A stretch of 64,000 nucleotides of DNA, taken from positions 930,001 to 994,000 of the forward strand of contig CAWBTC010000017.1 of assembly GCA_963791635.1 (NCBI GenBank), in the 5' to 3' direction. Source of the stretch: VFMC01 sp963791635 (GTDB taxonomy: Bacteria; Actinomycetota; Acidimicrobiia; Acidimicrobiales; Ilumatobacteraceae). The notes beneath the pieces are model-generated. The model was given only the letters and a program-made list of their open reading frames with translations, made no database searches and was not told the DNA's origin. Below are positions 40,038 to 48,791 of the stretch, piece after piece; position 1 is the stretch's first letter; each line of letters opens with the position of its first letter. Position numbers and translations under genes: made by a program.

Positions 40038-41066
40038 ATGGAGTTCGGAGTCGTCCTCCAGACCACACCGCCGTCGGCGCGTGTGATCGATCTCGCCAAG
40101 CGGGCCGAGACGTACGGGTTCACCTATGTGTGGACCTTCGACAGCCACATCCTGTGGCAGGAACCGTACGTGATCTACAGCCAGATCCTGGCCGAGACCC
40201 GCAACGTGGTGGTGGGACCGATGGTCACCAACCCGGCCACCCGCGACTGGACCGTGACGGCCAGCCTGTACGCCACGCTCAACGAGATGTACGGCAACCG
40301 CACCGTGTGCGGCATCGGCCGCGGCGATTCCGCCGTGCGCGTCACCAACGGCGCGCCGACCAACCTCGCCACGTTGCGCGAGAGCATCCACGTGATCCGC
40401 GAGCTCGGCAACGGCCGCTCCGTCGAGTACAAGGGCAGCGAGCTGCGGCTGCCGTGGGCCGCCAAGAGCGAGCTCGAGGTGTGGGTCGCCGCGTATGGTC
40501 CGAAGGCGCTGGCGCTGACCGGCGAGGTGGGCGACGGGTTCATCCTCCAGCTCGCCGACCTGTCGATCGCCGAGTGGACGATCGGTGCGGTGCGATCAGC
40601 TGCTCAGGCGGCTGGTCGCAAACCCGACGACCTCACGATCTGCGTGGCCGCGCCGGCCTACGTCACCGACGGCACGGAGGCCGGCCTGGCCCACGGTCGC
40701 GAGCAGTGCCGCTGGTTCGGCGGCATGGTGGGCAACCACGTGGCCGACATCGTGGCTCGCTACGGCGACAGCGCTCCGGTGCCTGCGGCGCTCACCGACT
40801 ACATCAAGGACCGCCAGGGTTACGACTACAACGAGCACGGTCAAGCAGGGAACACGCACACGGCGTTCGTGCCTGACGAGATCGTGGATCGGTTCTGCAT
40901 CATCGGTCCGCCCGAGGTGCACATCGAGCGGATGCGGCAGTTGAAGGACCTCGGCGTCGACCAGTTCTCGATCTATCTCCAGCACGACGACAAGGACCAC
41001 ACCCTCGCCGCCTACGGCGAGAAGGTGATGCCGGCGGTCGCCGAGCACGTGCGGGCGAGGTCCTGA
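40038..41066 (+). CDS. LLM class F420-dependent oxidoreductase in pyrimidine operon
   Basis: A 342-residue luciferase-like barrel. MEFGVVLQTTPPSARVIDLA, TYVWTFDSHILWQEPYVIYSQIL, VVVGPMVTNPATRDWTVTASLYATLNEMYGNRTVCGIGRGDSA and WVAAYGPKALALTGEVGDGFIL are strongly F420-LLM-like. It is 10 bases after the dehydrogenase gene and 19-37 before the permease gene, so it is in the same transcript. No PreA/PreT or flavin-Fe-S dihydropyrimidine dehydrogenase is in the island, and no other redox enzyme is available for ring reduction. I infer it may reduce uracil/thymine with F420H2; a RutA-like oxygenase role is the alternative. Confidence 0.88.
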   Translation: MEFGVVLQTTPPSARVIDLAKRAETYGFTYVWTFDSHILWQEPYVIYSQILAETRNVVVGPMVTNPATRDWTVTASLYATLNEMYGNRTVCGIGRGDSAVRVTNGAPTNLATLRESIHVIRELGNGRSVEYKGSELRLPWAAKSELEVWVAAYGPKALALTGEVGDGFILQLADLSIAEWTIGAVRSAAQAAGRKPDDLTICVAAPAYVTDGTEAGLAHGREQCRWFGGMVGNHVADIVARYGDSAPVPAALTDYIKDRQGYDYNEHGQAGNTHTAFVPDEIVDRFCIIGPPEVHIERMRQLKDLGVDQFSIYLQHDDKDHTLAAYGEKVMPAVAEHVRARS

Positions 41067-41103
41067 TGGGGTCGCGCGTGTCGGGGTGCAGAACGGTTGG
41101 CGG

Positions 41104-41973
41104 ATGATCCGTCGGCTCCGTCGCGTCCTGATGTTCGTCGTGGCAATGCTGCTCGTGGTCGCGCTGTGGGAGGGCTACAAGGCGATCGGACCCGCCAAGG
41201 GTGGCGACGTGCTCGGCCTCGGCATCTTGCCGCGTACCAACGATCAGGTGATGCCGCACGTGTGGTCGATGATCACCCGGCTGTTCGATCCCGCGCAGCG
41301 ACAAGGCGATCAGACCGTGTTGTCGGTGGTGCTCGACGGTGCGTGGTACTCGTTCCGGATCGCCTTCGTCGGATTCGTGTGTGGCGTGGCGTTCGGCATG
41401 GCGATCGCTGTGATGCTCACCCGCTTCCGCCTTGCCGAGCGGGCGATCCTCCCGTACCTCGTCATCTCCCAGACCGTGCCGCTCATCGCGCTCGCCCCAC
41501 TCGTGGCCGGCTGGGGAGGCAAGCTCCAGATCGGCGATTGGGTGTGGCCCAAGTGGATGTCTGCCGCGGTGCTCGGTGCGTTCCTTGCGTTCTTCCCCGT
41601 TGCGGTCGGCACGCTGCGCGGCCTCAAGTCGCCCGATGCGGCGTCGCTCGAGCTCATGGACAGCCTGGCGTCGCCATGGTGGCGCACGCTCGTGAAGCTG
41701 CGCTTCCCGTCGGCGGTGCCGTACATCGTGCCAGCGCTCAAGCTCGGCGGCGCCGGTGCAGTGATCGGTGTGGTGGTGGCAGAGATCTCGACGGGTCTGA
41801 AGGGTGGCATCGGGCGCCTCATCATCGAGTACTCGCGCCAGGCCACCTCCGATCCCACCAAGGTGTTCACCAGCATCTTCGGTGCGGCCCTGCTCGGCCT
41901 CACCATGGCCGCCATCGTCACGTGCATCGACCTCGCGCTCATGCGCAACCGACCGAGGGAAGCGACCTCATGA
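41104..41973 (+). CDS. ABC transporter permease (SsuC/ThiX-like)
   Basis: A 289-residue inner-membrane permease of the BPD_transp_1 family, with about six TM helices. The cytoplasmic coupling (EAA) loop reads ELMDSLASPWWRTLVKLRFPSAVPYIVPALKLGG. A GTG at 41086 would add six residues; ATG 41104 (MIRRLRRVLMFVVAMLLVV) gives a basic start before TM1. Its stop overlaps the ATPase ATG by ATGA. With the second permease it should form a heterodimeric importer channel. Confidence 0.9.
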   Translation: MIRRLRRVLMFVVAMLLVVALWEGYKAIGPAKGGDVLGLGILPRTNDQVMPHVWSMITRLFDPAQRQGDQTVLSVVLDGAWYSFRIAFVGFVCGVAFGMAIAVMLTRFRLAERAILPYLVISQTVPLIALAPLVAGWGGKLQIGDWVWPKWMSAAVLGAFLAFFPVAVGTLRGLKSPDAASLELMDSLASPWWRTLVKLRFPSAVPYIVPALKLGGAGAVIGVVVAEISTGLKGGIGRLIIEYSRQATSDPTKVFTSIFGAALLGLTMAAIVTCIDLALMRNRPREATS

Positions 41974-42791
41974 GCACTGCAACGGGCACACCGACCGCGG
42001 TCGAGATCACGGGGTTGAGGAAGGTGTTCAACGCGAACAAGCCCAACGCGGTGGAGGCGCTCGTCGATGTCGATCTGTCGATCGCGCCCGGCGAGTTCGT
42101 GTCGCTCATCGGGCCCTCGGGGTGCGGCAAGAGCACGCTCTTGCGACTGATCGCCAATCTGCTCGAGCCCACGTCGGGCACCGTGGTCGTGAACGGCAAG
42201 ACCGCGGCACAGGCACGCCATGACCAGGACTACGGCATGGCGTTCCAGCAGTCGGGGCTGTTCGAGTGGCGCACTGTGTCGCGCAACATCGAACTGCCGC
42301 TCGAGCTGAAGGGCTGGGACAAGGCCAAGCGCCGGGCTCGGTCGCAGGAGATGCTCGAGCTGGTGAAGCTCGGCGACTTCGCCGGGCACATGCCGTGGCA
42401 GCTGTCGGGTGGGATGCAGCAGCGCGTGGCCATCGCCCGCGCGCTGGCCGCACACCCGCCGTTGCTGCTCATGGACGAACCGTTCGGTGCGCTCGACGAG
42501 ATGACCCGCGAGCACATGCAGGCCGAGCTGCTGCAGATCTGCGCGCGCACGTCCACGACCGTCGTGTTCGTCACGCACAGCATCCCCGAGGCCGTGTACC
42601 TGTCGAACCGGGTGGTGGTCATGTCGCCGCGGCCGGGTCGGATCACCGAGATCATCGATGTGGATCTCGGTGCTGACCGCGACGAGGACACTCGAGAGGC
42701 CACAGCGTTCTACGGTCGCATCACCGCCGTGCGCGAGGCGCTGCGCGGCGTCGGGCTGGGCGCTGGCCCGCGAGGTATCGAGGACCGATGA
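41970..42791 (+). CDS. ABC transporter ATP-binding protein (SsuB/NitT-TauT type)
   Basis: A 273-residue nucleotide-binding subunit. Walker A GPSGCGKSTLL, Q-loop FQQSGLFEWRTV, signature LSGGMQQRVAIARAL, Walker B LLLMDEPFGALDEMTRE and switch His VTHSIPEAVYLSNRVVVMSPRPG all match nitrate/sulfonate/taurine-type importers. ATGA overlaps link it to both permease genes. It powers uptake, probably of the pathway substrate. Confidence 0.94.
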   Translation: MSTATGTPTAVEITGLRKVFNANKPNAVEALVDVDLSIAPGEFVSLIGPSGCGKSTLLRLIANLLEPTSGTVVVNGKTAAQARHDQDYGMAFQQSGLFEWRTVSRNIELPLELKGWDKAKRRARSQEMLELVKLGDFAGHMPWQLSGGMQQRVAIARALAAHPPLLLMDEPFGALDEMTREHMQAELLQICARTSTTVVFVTHSIPEAVYLSNRVVVMSPRPGRITEIIDVDLGADRDEDTREATAFYGRITAVREALRGVGLGAGPRGIEDR

Positions 42792-43594
42792 GCCAGCGCG
42801 CCACGTTGGTCTCGACCGCCGAGGTGGTCCTGCCGCCGCTCGTGTTCGGCGCGCTGTTCTTCGGCGCGTGGGAGCTGTTGGTCGCAGCGTTCGACATCAA
42901 GCCGTACTTCCTCGTACCGCCGTCCGACATCCTCGTTCGATTCGTCGACAACATCGACCTGATCTGGGCCGCGATGCGCGTGTCGGGTGCCAATGCACTG
43001 ATCGGGCTCCTGGTCGGTGCGGTCCTCGGTGTCGCCATGTCGTTCGTGCTGCTGCGGTTCAAGGTGCTCGACGAGATCGTCACGCCGCTGTCGATTGCAC
43101 TCAACGCCGTGCCGATCTTCGTACTCGTAGCGGTGTTCAACAACATGTTCGCGATCACCAGCGAGGTGCCGCGCCGCCTGATGGTCACCCTCGTCGTGTA
43201 CTTCGTGGTCCTCGTGAACGTGGCCAGAGGCTTGCGCCAAGTGGACGCCACCCATGTGGAGCTGATGCGCTCCTACGCGGCCAGCGACGTGCAGGTGCTG
43301 CGCCGGGTGCGCGTGCCCAACGCAATCCCGTACTTCTTCACCGCGCTCAAGATCGCCGCGCCGCTCGCCGTCATCACCGCGTTCGTGTCCGAGTACTTCG
43401 GTGGATCGCAGAACGGTCTCGGCAACAAGATCACGTCCAACTTGGCCACGTCGAAAAAGGCAGAAGGATGGGCATACGTGGGTGGCGCATGCCTCCTCGG
43501 GCTCGCCTTCTACCTGTTCGCCGTGCTGTTGGAGATCGCCGTCACACCACGCGGTGCGGGCGGCGGAGCAGAACGCGGTCGGGAGGGCGCATGA
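42788..43594 (+). CDS. ABC transporter permease (SsuC/ThiX-like)
   Basis: A 268-residue second permease. An EAA loop is visible as ELMRSYAASDVQVLRRVRVPNAIPYFFTALKIAA, with six hydrophobic stretches around it. ATG 42788 overlaps the ATPase stop (ATGA). Having two different permease genes in one importer matches two-permease members of the NitT/TauT family. 61 bases separate it from the binding-protein gene. Confidence 0.92.
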   Translation: MSQRATLVSTAEVVLPPLVFGALFFGAWELLVAAFDIKPYFLVPPSDILVRFVDNIDLIWAAMRVSGANALIGLLVGAVLGVAMSFVLLRFKVLDEIVTPLSIALNAVPIFVLVAVFNNMFAITSEVPRRLMVTLVVYFVVLVNVARGLRQVDATHVELMRSYAASDVQVLRRVRVPNAIPYFFTALKIAAPLAVITAFVSEYFGGSQNGLGNKITSNLATSKKAEGWAYVGGACLLGLAFYLFAVLLEIAVTPRGAGGGAERGREGA

Positions 43595-43655
43595 GCGCCG
43601 CCCGGCCCACCAGACCGCAGCGGCAGCCCGCCGTTGTCGGGGGAGGAGAACAAGA

Positions 43656-44909
43656 ATGAAGCGCACGACCAGAGGAGCAATCGTCTCGATGCTCGCCCTG
43701 TCGCTCGTCGCCGCAGCCTGCGGCGACGACGACGAGTCGAGCAGCACCGAGGCCCCCGCCGCGACCGAAGCGGCCACCGACGAGACCGAGGCCCCAGCCG
43801 CGACCGAGGCGGCCACCGAGACCACTGAGGCCGCGGCGACCGAGACCACTGAGGCGGTGGCCAGCGGTGAGTGCACCGAGCCCACCGAGGTGAAGCTGCA
43901 GCTGCAGTGGGTGACCCAGGCACAGTTCGCCGGCTACTACGCAGCCATCGACCAAGGCTTCTACGCCGACCAGTGCCTCGAGGTGACGATCCTCGAGGGT
44001 GCCGTCGACATCACCCCGCAGGACGTGCTCGCCAACGGCGAGGCCGACTTCGCCATCGCGTGGGTGCCGAAGGCGCTCGCCAGCCGCGAGGGCGGCGCCG
44101 ACATCGTCGACATCGCTCAGGTGTACCAGCGTTCCGGCACCCTGCAGGTCTCGTTCAAGGACAAGAACATCACGAGCCCGGCGGACTTCGCCGGCAAGAC
44201 CATCGGCAACTGGGGCTTCGGCAACGAGTTCGAGGTGTTCGCAGCGATGACCGCGGCCGGACTCGACCCGGCCACCGACGTCACCAACGTCCAGCAGCAG
44301 TTCGACATGGTGGCTCTCCTGGCCGGCGACATCGACGCCGCAGAGGCCATGACCTACAACGAGTACGCACAGGTGCTCGAGGCCGTGAACCCCGACACCG
44401 GCGAGCTGTACAGCCCGGACGACTTCAACGTGATCAGCTACGAAGAGGAAGGTGTCGGCATGCTCCAGGACGCGATCTGGGCAGACGGTGCTCGCCTCGA
44501 CGACCCGGAGTACAACGACACCGCGGTGAGGTTCGTCGCTGCGTCGCTGCAGGGATGGGCGTTCTGTCGTGACAACGTGCAGGCATGCGCCGACATCGTG
44601 CTCGAGCAGAGCCCGATCCTCGGTGCGTCGCACCAGCTGTGGCAGATGAACGAGGTCAACAAGCTCATCTGGCCCGCCGCTGACGGTGTCGGCGTCATCG
44701 ATGCGGCCGCGTGGGACCGCACGGTCGAGGTTGCGTCGGGTGCGAAGAACCTGGACGGTGCGACGGTGCTCACCAAGCCCGTCGACGATGGTGCGTACAC
44801 CAACGAGATCGTGGAGGCCGCGCATGTGCTGCTCGAGTCCCTGGGCGTGGAACTCACCGGTGACGGCTTCGAGCCGATCGAAGTGACCCTCATCGAGGGT
44901 GGCTCCTGA
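43656..44909 (+). CDS. NMT1/THI5-like ABC substrate-binding lipoprotein
   Basis: A 417-residue solute receptor. The signal peptide SMLALSLVAAAC ends in a lipobox, followed by a 45-residue Thr/Glu/Ala repeat linker (ATEAATDETEAPAATEAATE). The binding domain starts VKLQLQWVTQAQFAGYYAAIDQGFYADQCLEVTI, the typical NMT1 opening for pyrimidine-like ligands, and continues DFAIAWVPKALASREG and KTIGNWGFGNEFEVF. ATG 43656 has GGAGGAG upstream. THI5-type receptors bind hydroxymethylpyrimidine, so a pyrimidine or its breakdown ring is a sensible ligand here (inference). It is the last gene before a double hairpin. Confidence 0.92.
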   Translation: MKRTTRGAIVSMLALSLVAAACGDDDESSSTEAPAATEAATDETEAPAATEAATETTEAAATETTEAVASGECTEPTEVKLQLQWVTQAQFAGYYAAIDQGFYADQCLEVTILEGAVDITPQDVLANGEADFAIAWVPKALASREGGADIVDIAQVYQRSGTLQVSFKDKNITSPADFAGKTIGNWGFGNEFEVFAAMTAAGLDPATDVTNVQQQFDMVALLAGDIDAAEAMTYNEYAQVLEAVNPDTGELYSPDDFNVISYEEEGVGMLQDAIWADGARLDDPEYNDTAVRFVAASLQGWAFCRDNVQACADIVLEQSPILGASHQLWQMNEVNKLIWPAADGVGVIDAAAWDRTVEVASGAKNLDGATVLTKPVDDGAYTNEIVEAAHVLLESLGVELTGDGFEPIEVTLIEGGS

Positions 44910-44939
44910 TCCCTCGGGATCCAGCGCCGATGGAGAAGT

Positions 44940-44958
44940 CGATCACCTGAGGTGATCG
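44940..44958. promoter_or_regulatory. 19-bp perfect palindrome
   Basis: CGATCACCT-G-AGGTGATCG, nine-base arms around one G. It lies 31 bases after the importer operon and just before the terminator stem. It could be a protein site or the first part of a tandem terminator. Confidence 0.6.
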
Positions 44959-44963
44959 AGTCA

Positions 44964-44995
44964 AGAGGGCGGACCGCTCCAGCGGTCCGCCCTCT
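44964..44995 (+). terminator. strong hairpin terminator of the pyrimidine operon
   Basis: AGAGGGCGGACCGCT pairs perfectly with AGCGGTCCGCCCTCT across two bases, a 15-bp GC stem, the strongest simple hairpin I found in the window. It closes the plus-strand run that begins at 36209. There is no U-tract. Confidence 0.85.
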
Positions 44996-45054
44996 GCGCG
45001 TTCGGGAACGGGTGATCGACCGTTGGCGGCCGAGCGTTCGCTGCGAGCCGAGCG

Positions 45055-45093
45055 CAGATCGAAGTCTGGGGCGGTGTCGCCGGGCGTGAGCAT
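45055..45093 (-). pseudogene. possible peroxiredoxin N-terminal remnant
   Basis: Twelve bases after the acyltransferase stop, ATG 45093 opens MLTPGDTAPDFDL, the characteristic start of AhpC/TSA and Bcp peroxiredoxins. After this, RSARSERSAANGRSPVPERAEG is unlike any redoxin, and the ORF runs into the terminator on the other strand with no catalytic Cys. It looks like a gene start left by a deletion; a chance match to 13 residues is possible. Confidence 0.4.
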
Positions 45094-45105
45094 CGTCGGA
45101 CTGTC

Positions 45106-45873
45106 TCAGGCGTCGAGGCGCGGCGCACCTTGTGGGTGTGGTGCCACCTCGCCGCGAAGCTCCTCGACGAGATCTACCAGACGACCCATCACGAGATCGG
45201 CAGCGATGCGCACCTCGTCGGCCGTCGGCTCCGTGCTCGGGCCGATCTGCATCAGCGACCGCACGTCGATCGGGGTGCCGACGCGGGTGGTGACCTTCGG
45301 GCGACGAATCACGTTGCGCACCAACGTTCGTACGAGCCGTCGGCGACCGACCACCTCGTGCGCGCCGAGCATCGCGACCGGGACGATCGGCGCATTCGAG
45401 CGGAGCGCCAGGCGCACTGCGCCTGTCTTGGCCCGCTCGGGCCACATCATCGGATCGCGGGTGAGCCGACCCTCGGGGTACAGGCCGATGGCCTCGCCCG
45501 CCGCCAGCGCCGTCGCTGCTTCGTCGAGCGCTGCCGACGCCTCGCTCGAGCCACGTTGCACGCGGATGAAGCCGAGCTTGCGGGCGAGGGCGCCGATGAC
45601 GGGCACCTTGAACAGACCGGCTGCGGCCAACAGTCGCAGTTCGCGCCCGAGGCGCCGGCACGCGAGGGCCAGCAGGATGCCGTCGGCGTAGCTCGTGTGG
45701 TTGGAGATGACGATGATCGCCCCACTCGGGAGCGCCTGTGCCGCCATCTGCCGACTGCGTTGCTTGGCCACCTGCAGCCGGCTGAACACGCCGATGAGGG
45801 AGCCGACCACGGCCGCCAGGAGGCTGTAGAGCACTGCGCCGGATCGACCGGGATGCCGCCAACCAGGGCCCAT
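45106..45873 (-). CDS. PlsC-type acyltransferase
   Basis: A 255-residue membrane-associated acyltransferase. An N-terminal hydrophobic segment (VLYSLLAAVVGSLIGVF) precedes IVISNHTSYADGILLALA (HX4D), LGFIRVQRGS, GLYPEGRLTRDP (motif III with Glu-Gly-Arg) and APIVPVAMLGAHEVV (motif IV Pro). It should transfer an acyl chain to lysophosphatidate or a related lipid. ATG 45873 is 9 bases downstream of the GNAT stop, so they form one unit with the peroxiredoxin-like remnant. Confidence 0.87.
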   Translation of the reverse strand: MGPGWRHPGRSGAVLYSLLAAVVGSLIGVFSRLQVAKQRSRQMAAQALPSGAIIVISNHTSYADGILLALACRRLGRELRLLAAAGLFKVPVIGALARKLGFIRVQRGSSEASAALDEAATALAAGEAIGLYPEGRLTRDPMMWPERAKTGAVRLALRSNAPIVPVAMLGAHEVVGRRRLVRTLVRNVIRRPKVTTRVGTPIDVRSLMQIGPSTEPTADEVRIAADLVMGRLVDLVEELRGEVAPHPQGAPRLDA

Positions 45874-45882
45874 CGCTGGACC

Positions 45883-46506
45883 CTAGACCCCCGGCACCCG
45901 GCGCGGGAGGCGATCCATCACGATCAACGGCAGCCGCGTGTCGTCTGCGGTGTGCAGTCGAACGACCTCTGCGAACCCGAGCCGCTGATACAGACGCACG
46001 TTGTCGTCGTTCGACGTCTCGAGGCAAGCGAGCGTCGACGTGCGGTCGCACTCGTCGAGCACGGGCCGCAGCAACGCACTTGCCAACCCCGCTCCGCGTC
46101 GGCCGGGGCGCGTCCCGACGGTGCCGAGGTACCAGCACGGCTCGTGCGGGTGATACGGCTGGGTCTGAAGATGACTGGCCGTCATCCGTTCGACGTCGAT
46201 GAGTGATTCCTGAGCGGCTTGCACGTCTGCAATCAACCCTGCCGACCCTGGATCGTGTGGCGGGCGGATCGGTGGCGTCCAGATCGCAACCGATGCGACA
46301 TCGTCGGTCACCCACACCGTGCCCCAGGCCATGCCGAGCTGGAGGTCGAGAGCGAACGACCGACGCATCCGGTCGAGTCGGTCCCGGTACGGGAAGGCCC
46401 ACATCGCCCACGCGTAGTCCACCTGCGCGAGTGCGAGCGTCTCGGCAGCCGCGTCGAGGTCGTCCGCCGTCGCGATCCGGACGCCTGGCATCAGCGGGTC
46501 GCTCAT
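45883..46506 (-). CDS. GNAT family N-acetyltransferase
   Basis: A 207-residue acetyltransferase. CWYLGTVGTRPGRRGAGLASALLRPVLDEC is the acetyl-CoA pyrophosphate loop, and CLETSNDDNVRLYQRLGFAEVVRL is the usual C-terminal beta5-alpha4 segment. The size and central HDPGSAG..QAAQESLIDVERM resemble actinobacterial GNATs annotated near resistance genes. ATG 46506 is clear. The acceptor is unknown. Confidence 0.87.
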   Translation of the reverse strand: MSDPLMPGVRIATADDLDAAAETLALAQVDYAWAMWAFPYRDRLDRMRRSFALDLQLGMAWGTVWVTDDVASVAIWTPPIRPPHDPGSAGLIADVQAAQESLIDVERMTASHLQTQPYHPHEPCWYLGTVGTRPGRRGAGLASALLRPVLDECDRTSTLACLETSNDDNVRLYQRLGFAEVVRLHTADDTRLPLIVMDRLPRRVPGV

Positions 46507-46541
46507 GCCGGTGTCCACACGATCAGGCAACTGCAGCCGGT

Positions 46542-47912
46542 TCAGGTGGTCACATACGAGTCGGCGACGTTCAGCGCCTCGTCGATGATCGCGAGGCCCT
46601 GGTGCACCTCGTCGACCGGCGTGTTGCATGGCGGCACGACGTGAAGCCGGTTGAAATGAGTGAACGGCCACAGGCCGGCGGTCTTGCAGGCGTTGGCGAG
46701 CTCCACCATCGGCTTCGCGTCTGCGCCCGCGGCATTGAACGGCACGAGCTGTTCGCGCGTCTCGCGGTTCTTCACCAGCTCGATCGCCCAGAACGTGCCC
46801 ATCCCGCGGACGTCGCCGATGCTCGGGTGCTTGGCCTTCAGCTTCTCGAGCTCGGGGCCGATGACGTCGGTGCCGAGCATGCGCGAGTGCTCGACGATGC
46901 CCTCTTCTTTGAAGATGTTGATGCTCGCCACGATCGATGCGCAGGCGAGCGGATGCCCCGAGTAGGTGAGGCCGCCGGGGTAGACCCGTTCGTTGAACGT
47001 GTCTGCGACGTGTTGGCCGATCACCACACCTCCGACGGGGATGTAGCCACTGTTCGAGCCCTTTGCGAAGCACACCAGGTCGGGACGAACACCCCACTTC
47101 TGGAAGGCGAACCACTCGCCGCAGCGCCCGAACCCTGCCATCACTTCGTCGAGGATGAGCATGATGCCGTATCGGTCGCACAGCTCGCGCACGGCCTGCA
47201 GATAGCCGGGCGGCGGGACGAGGATGCCGTTCGTGCCGACCACTGTCTCGAGTGCGATCGCGGCGACGGTGTGGGTGCCCTCCACCATCAGCACGGACTC
47301 GAGGTGTTCGAGCGCACGTTCGGTCTCTTCGGCGTCGGTGGTGGAATGGAACGCGCTCCGGTACGGGTACGGGCCCCAGAACTTCACCGTGCCCGGCAGG
47401 CCCGGCTCGCTGGCCCAACGTCTCGGATCGCCGGTGAGGGTGATCGCGCCTGCGGTTGCGCCGTGATAGCTCCGGTAGGTGGTGAGCACCTTGTGGCGGC
47501 CGGTGTGCAGGCGCGCCATGCGGATGGCGTTCTCCGCTGCCTCGGCTCCGCCGTTGGTGAAGAAGACCATGCCGAAGCCGTTGTCAGCACCGTTGTTCGC
47601 AGCGTCGACGATGAGCCGTGCGGCCTCGCTTCGGGCGTCGTTGGCGTGGAACGGGGCGATCGTGCAGAGCGTGCCCGCGTACTCCTGGATCGCGGCCACG
47701 AGCTTCGGGTGCTGGTGGCCGATGTTGACGTTCACGAGTTGGCTGGAGAAGTCGAGGTACTTCTTGCCGTTCTGGTCCCAGATCCAGCTGCCCAGGCCTC
47801 CCTCGATGACCAGGGGGTTCAACGCGCCTTGCGCGCTCCACGAGTGGAAGACGTGCTTGCGGTCGTTGGCGAAAGCGTTCTCGGGATGCGTCTCCAGGCT
47901 CATGCTCGCCAT
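46542..47912 (-). CDS. class III aminotransferase
   Basis: A 456-residue PLP enzyme of the omega-amino acid/taurine transaminase group. YLDFSSQLVNVNIGHQHPKLV, FFTNGGAEAAENAIRMAR, YRSYHGATAGAITLTGD, LILDEVMAGFGRCGEWFAF (pyridine-N Asp) and the Schiff-base Lys in VCFAKGSNSGYIPVGGV are visible. ATG 47912 or 47903 are both possible starts. It is a good candidate for the beta-alanine or beta-aminoisobutyrate to semialdehyde step missing from the pyrimidine operon, 8.5 kb away (inference). TGTAC-type palindromes sit at its promoter. Confidence 0.92.
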   Translation of the reverse strand: MASMSLETHPENAFANDRKHVFHSWSAQGALNPLVIEGGLGSWIWDQNGKKYLDFSSQLVNVNIGHQHPKLVAAIQEYAGTLCTIAPFHANDARSEAARLIVDAANNGADNGFGMVFFTNGGAEAAENAIRMARLHTGRHKVLTTYRSYHGATAGAITLTGDPRRWASEPGLPGTVKFWGPYPYRSAFHSTTDAEETERALEHLESVLMVEGTHTVAAIALETVVGTNGILVPPPGYLQAVRELCDRYGIMLILDEVMAGFGRCGEWFAFQKWGVRPDLVCFAKGSNSGYIPVGGVVIGQHVADTFNERVYPGGLTYSGHPLACASIVASINIFKEEGIVEHSRMLGTDVIGPELEKLKAKHPSIGDVRGMGTFWAIELVKNRETREQLVPFNAAGADAKPMVELANACKTAGLWPFTHFNRLHVVPPCNTPVDEVHQGLAIIDEALNVADSYVTT

Positions 47913-47934
47913 CGTATTCGCTACACGGTATGGC

Positions 47935-47961
47935 GTACAGAGTGCGTTCTGTACCTGTACA
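47935..47961. promoter_or_regulatory. TGTAC inverted-repeat operator candidate
   Basis: GTACAG-8-CTGTAC (47935-47954) overlaps TGTAC-CT-GTACA (47950-47961). The site lies in the 148-bp divergent region, 23 bases upstream of the aminotransferase start and 100 upstream of the dienelactone hydrolase start. It is the kind of symmetrical site bound by dimeric regulators; the regulator is not identified. Confidence 0.55.
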
Positions 47962-48060
47962 AAGGCACTGCCGGCTCGGCCTTCGCCGCAGTGAGTGGCG
48001 ACGCCTGCGGCAAGGCGATCGACGGTTTCACGGGCGAGGAGGCGCGGTAGCGTACGCGTC

Positions 48061-48732
48061 ATGGGTGAGATGACGACGTTCGCTTCCAACGGCCACACGT
48101 GTGACGGGTACCTCGCGGGCGACGGCAGCGGCCCGGGTGTGATCGTCATCCAGGAGTGGTGGGGACTCGTGCCCCACATCAAGGACGTGGCCGATCGCTT
48201 CGCCGCAGCCGGCTTCACTGCGCTCGCGCCCGACCTGTACCACGGTGAGTCGGCCACGGAGCCCGATGGCGCCGGCAAGCTGATGATGGCGCTCAACCTC
48301 GACCAGGCTGCCAAGGACCTGTCTGGCGCGGTGGCCCTGCTGCAACAGAAGACGGGCAACGTCAAGCTGGGTGTCGTCGGCTACTGCATGGGCGGCGGCC
48401 TTGCCCTCGTGCTCGCCACGCAACGCCCCGACGCGGTGGCCGCAGTTGCTCCCTACTACGGAGCGATCCCGTGGGCATCGGTGCAACCCGACTGGTCGGC
48501 GCTGAGTGCCAAGGTCGTCGGCGAGTACGCCGAGAAGGATGGTTGGGCCAGTCCCCAGGCAGCACACGACCTCGAGTCACAACTGCGCCAACTCGGCAAG
48601 GACGCCACCGTTCACATCCACGCCGGCGCAGATCACGCGTTCTTCAACGACGCCCGCCCCGAGGTGTATGACGCCGCGGCGAGCCAGGTGGCATTCGACC
48701 GCACCGTCGCTCTCTTCCACGACACCCTGTAG
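48061..48732 (+). CDS. dienelactone hydrolase family protein
   Basis: A 223-residue alpha/beta hydrolase with a Cys nucleophile. GVIVIQEWWGLVPHIKDVADRFAAAGF (with the Glu of QEWWG that controls the Cys), LGVVGYCMGGGLAL (nucleophile), GEYAEKDGW (Asp) and IHAGADHAFFND (His) complete the triad. Classical members hydrolyse dienelactone in chloroaromatic degradation, but many genomic members have other ester or lactone substrates. ATG 48061 is supported by divergent placement and family length. Confidence 0.92.
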   Translation: MGEMTTFASNGHTCDGYLAGDGSGPGVIVIQEWWGLVPHIKDVADRFAAAGFTALAPDLYHGESATEPDGAGKLMMALNLDQAAKDLSGAVALLQQKTGNVKLGVVGYCMGGGLALVLATQRPDAVAAVAPYYGAIPWASVQPDWSALSAKVVGEYAEKDGWASPQAAHDLESQLRQLGKDATVHIHAGADHAFFNDARPEVYDAAASQVAFDRTVALFHDTL

Positions 48733-48744
48733 CCCAACACAACG

Positions 48745-48791
48745 GCTTCGTGAGCCGGCAGTCCCACCACGGGCCCGCGAACTCACGAAGC
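48745..48791. terminator. hairpin between convergent genes
   Basis: GCTTCGTGAG and CTCACGAAGC form a perfect 10-bp stem with a 27-base loop. The right arm includes the stop codon (TCA, 48783-48785) of the minus-strand lyase gene; the left arm is 13 bases after the plus-strand hydrolase stop. Confidence 0.65.

Noticed and set aside
46203..48050. 615-residue plus-strand ORF opposite the aminotransferase
   Set aside because: Shadow of the class III aminotransferase and GNAT genes; no motif.
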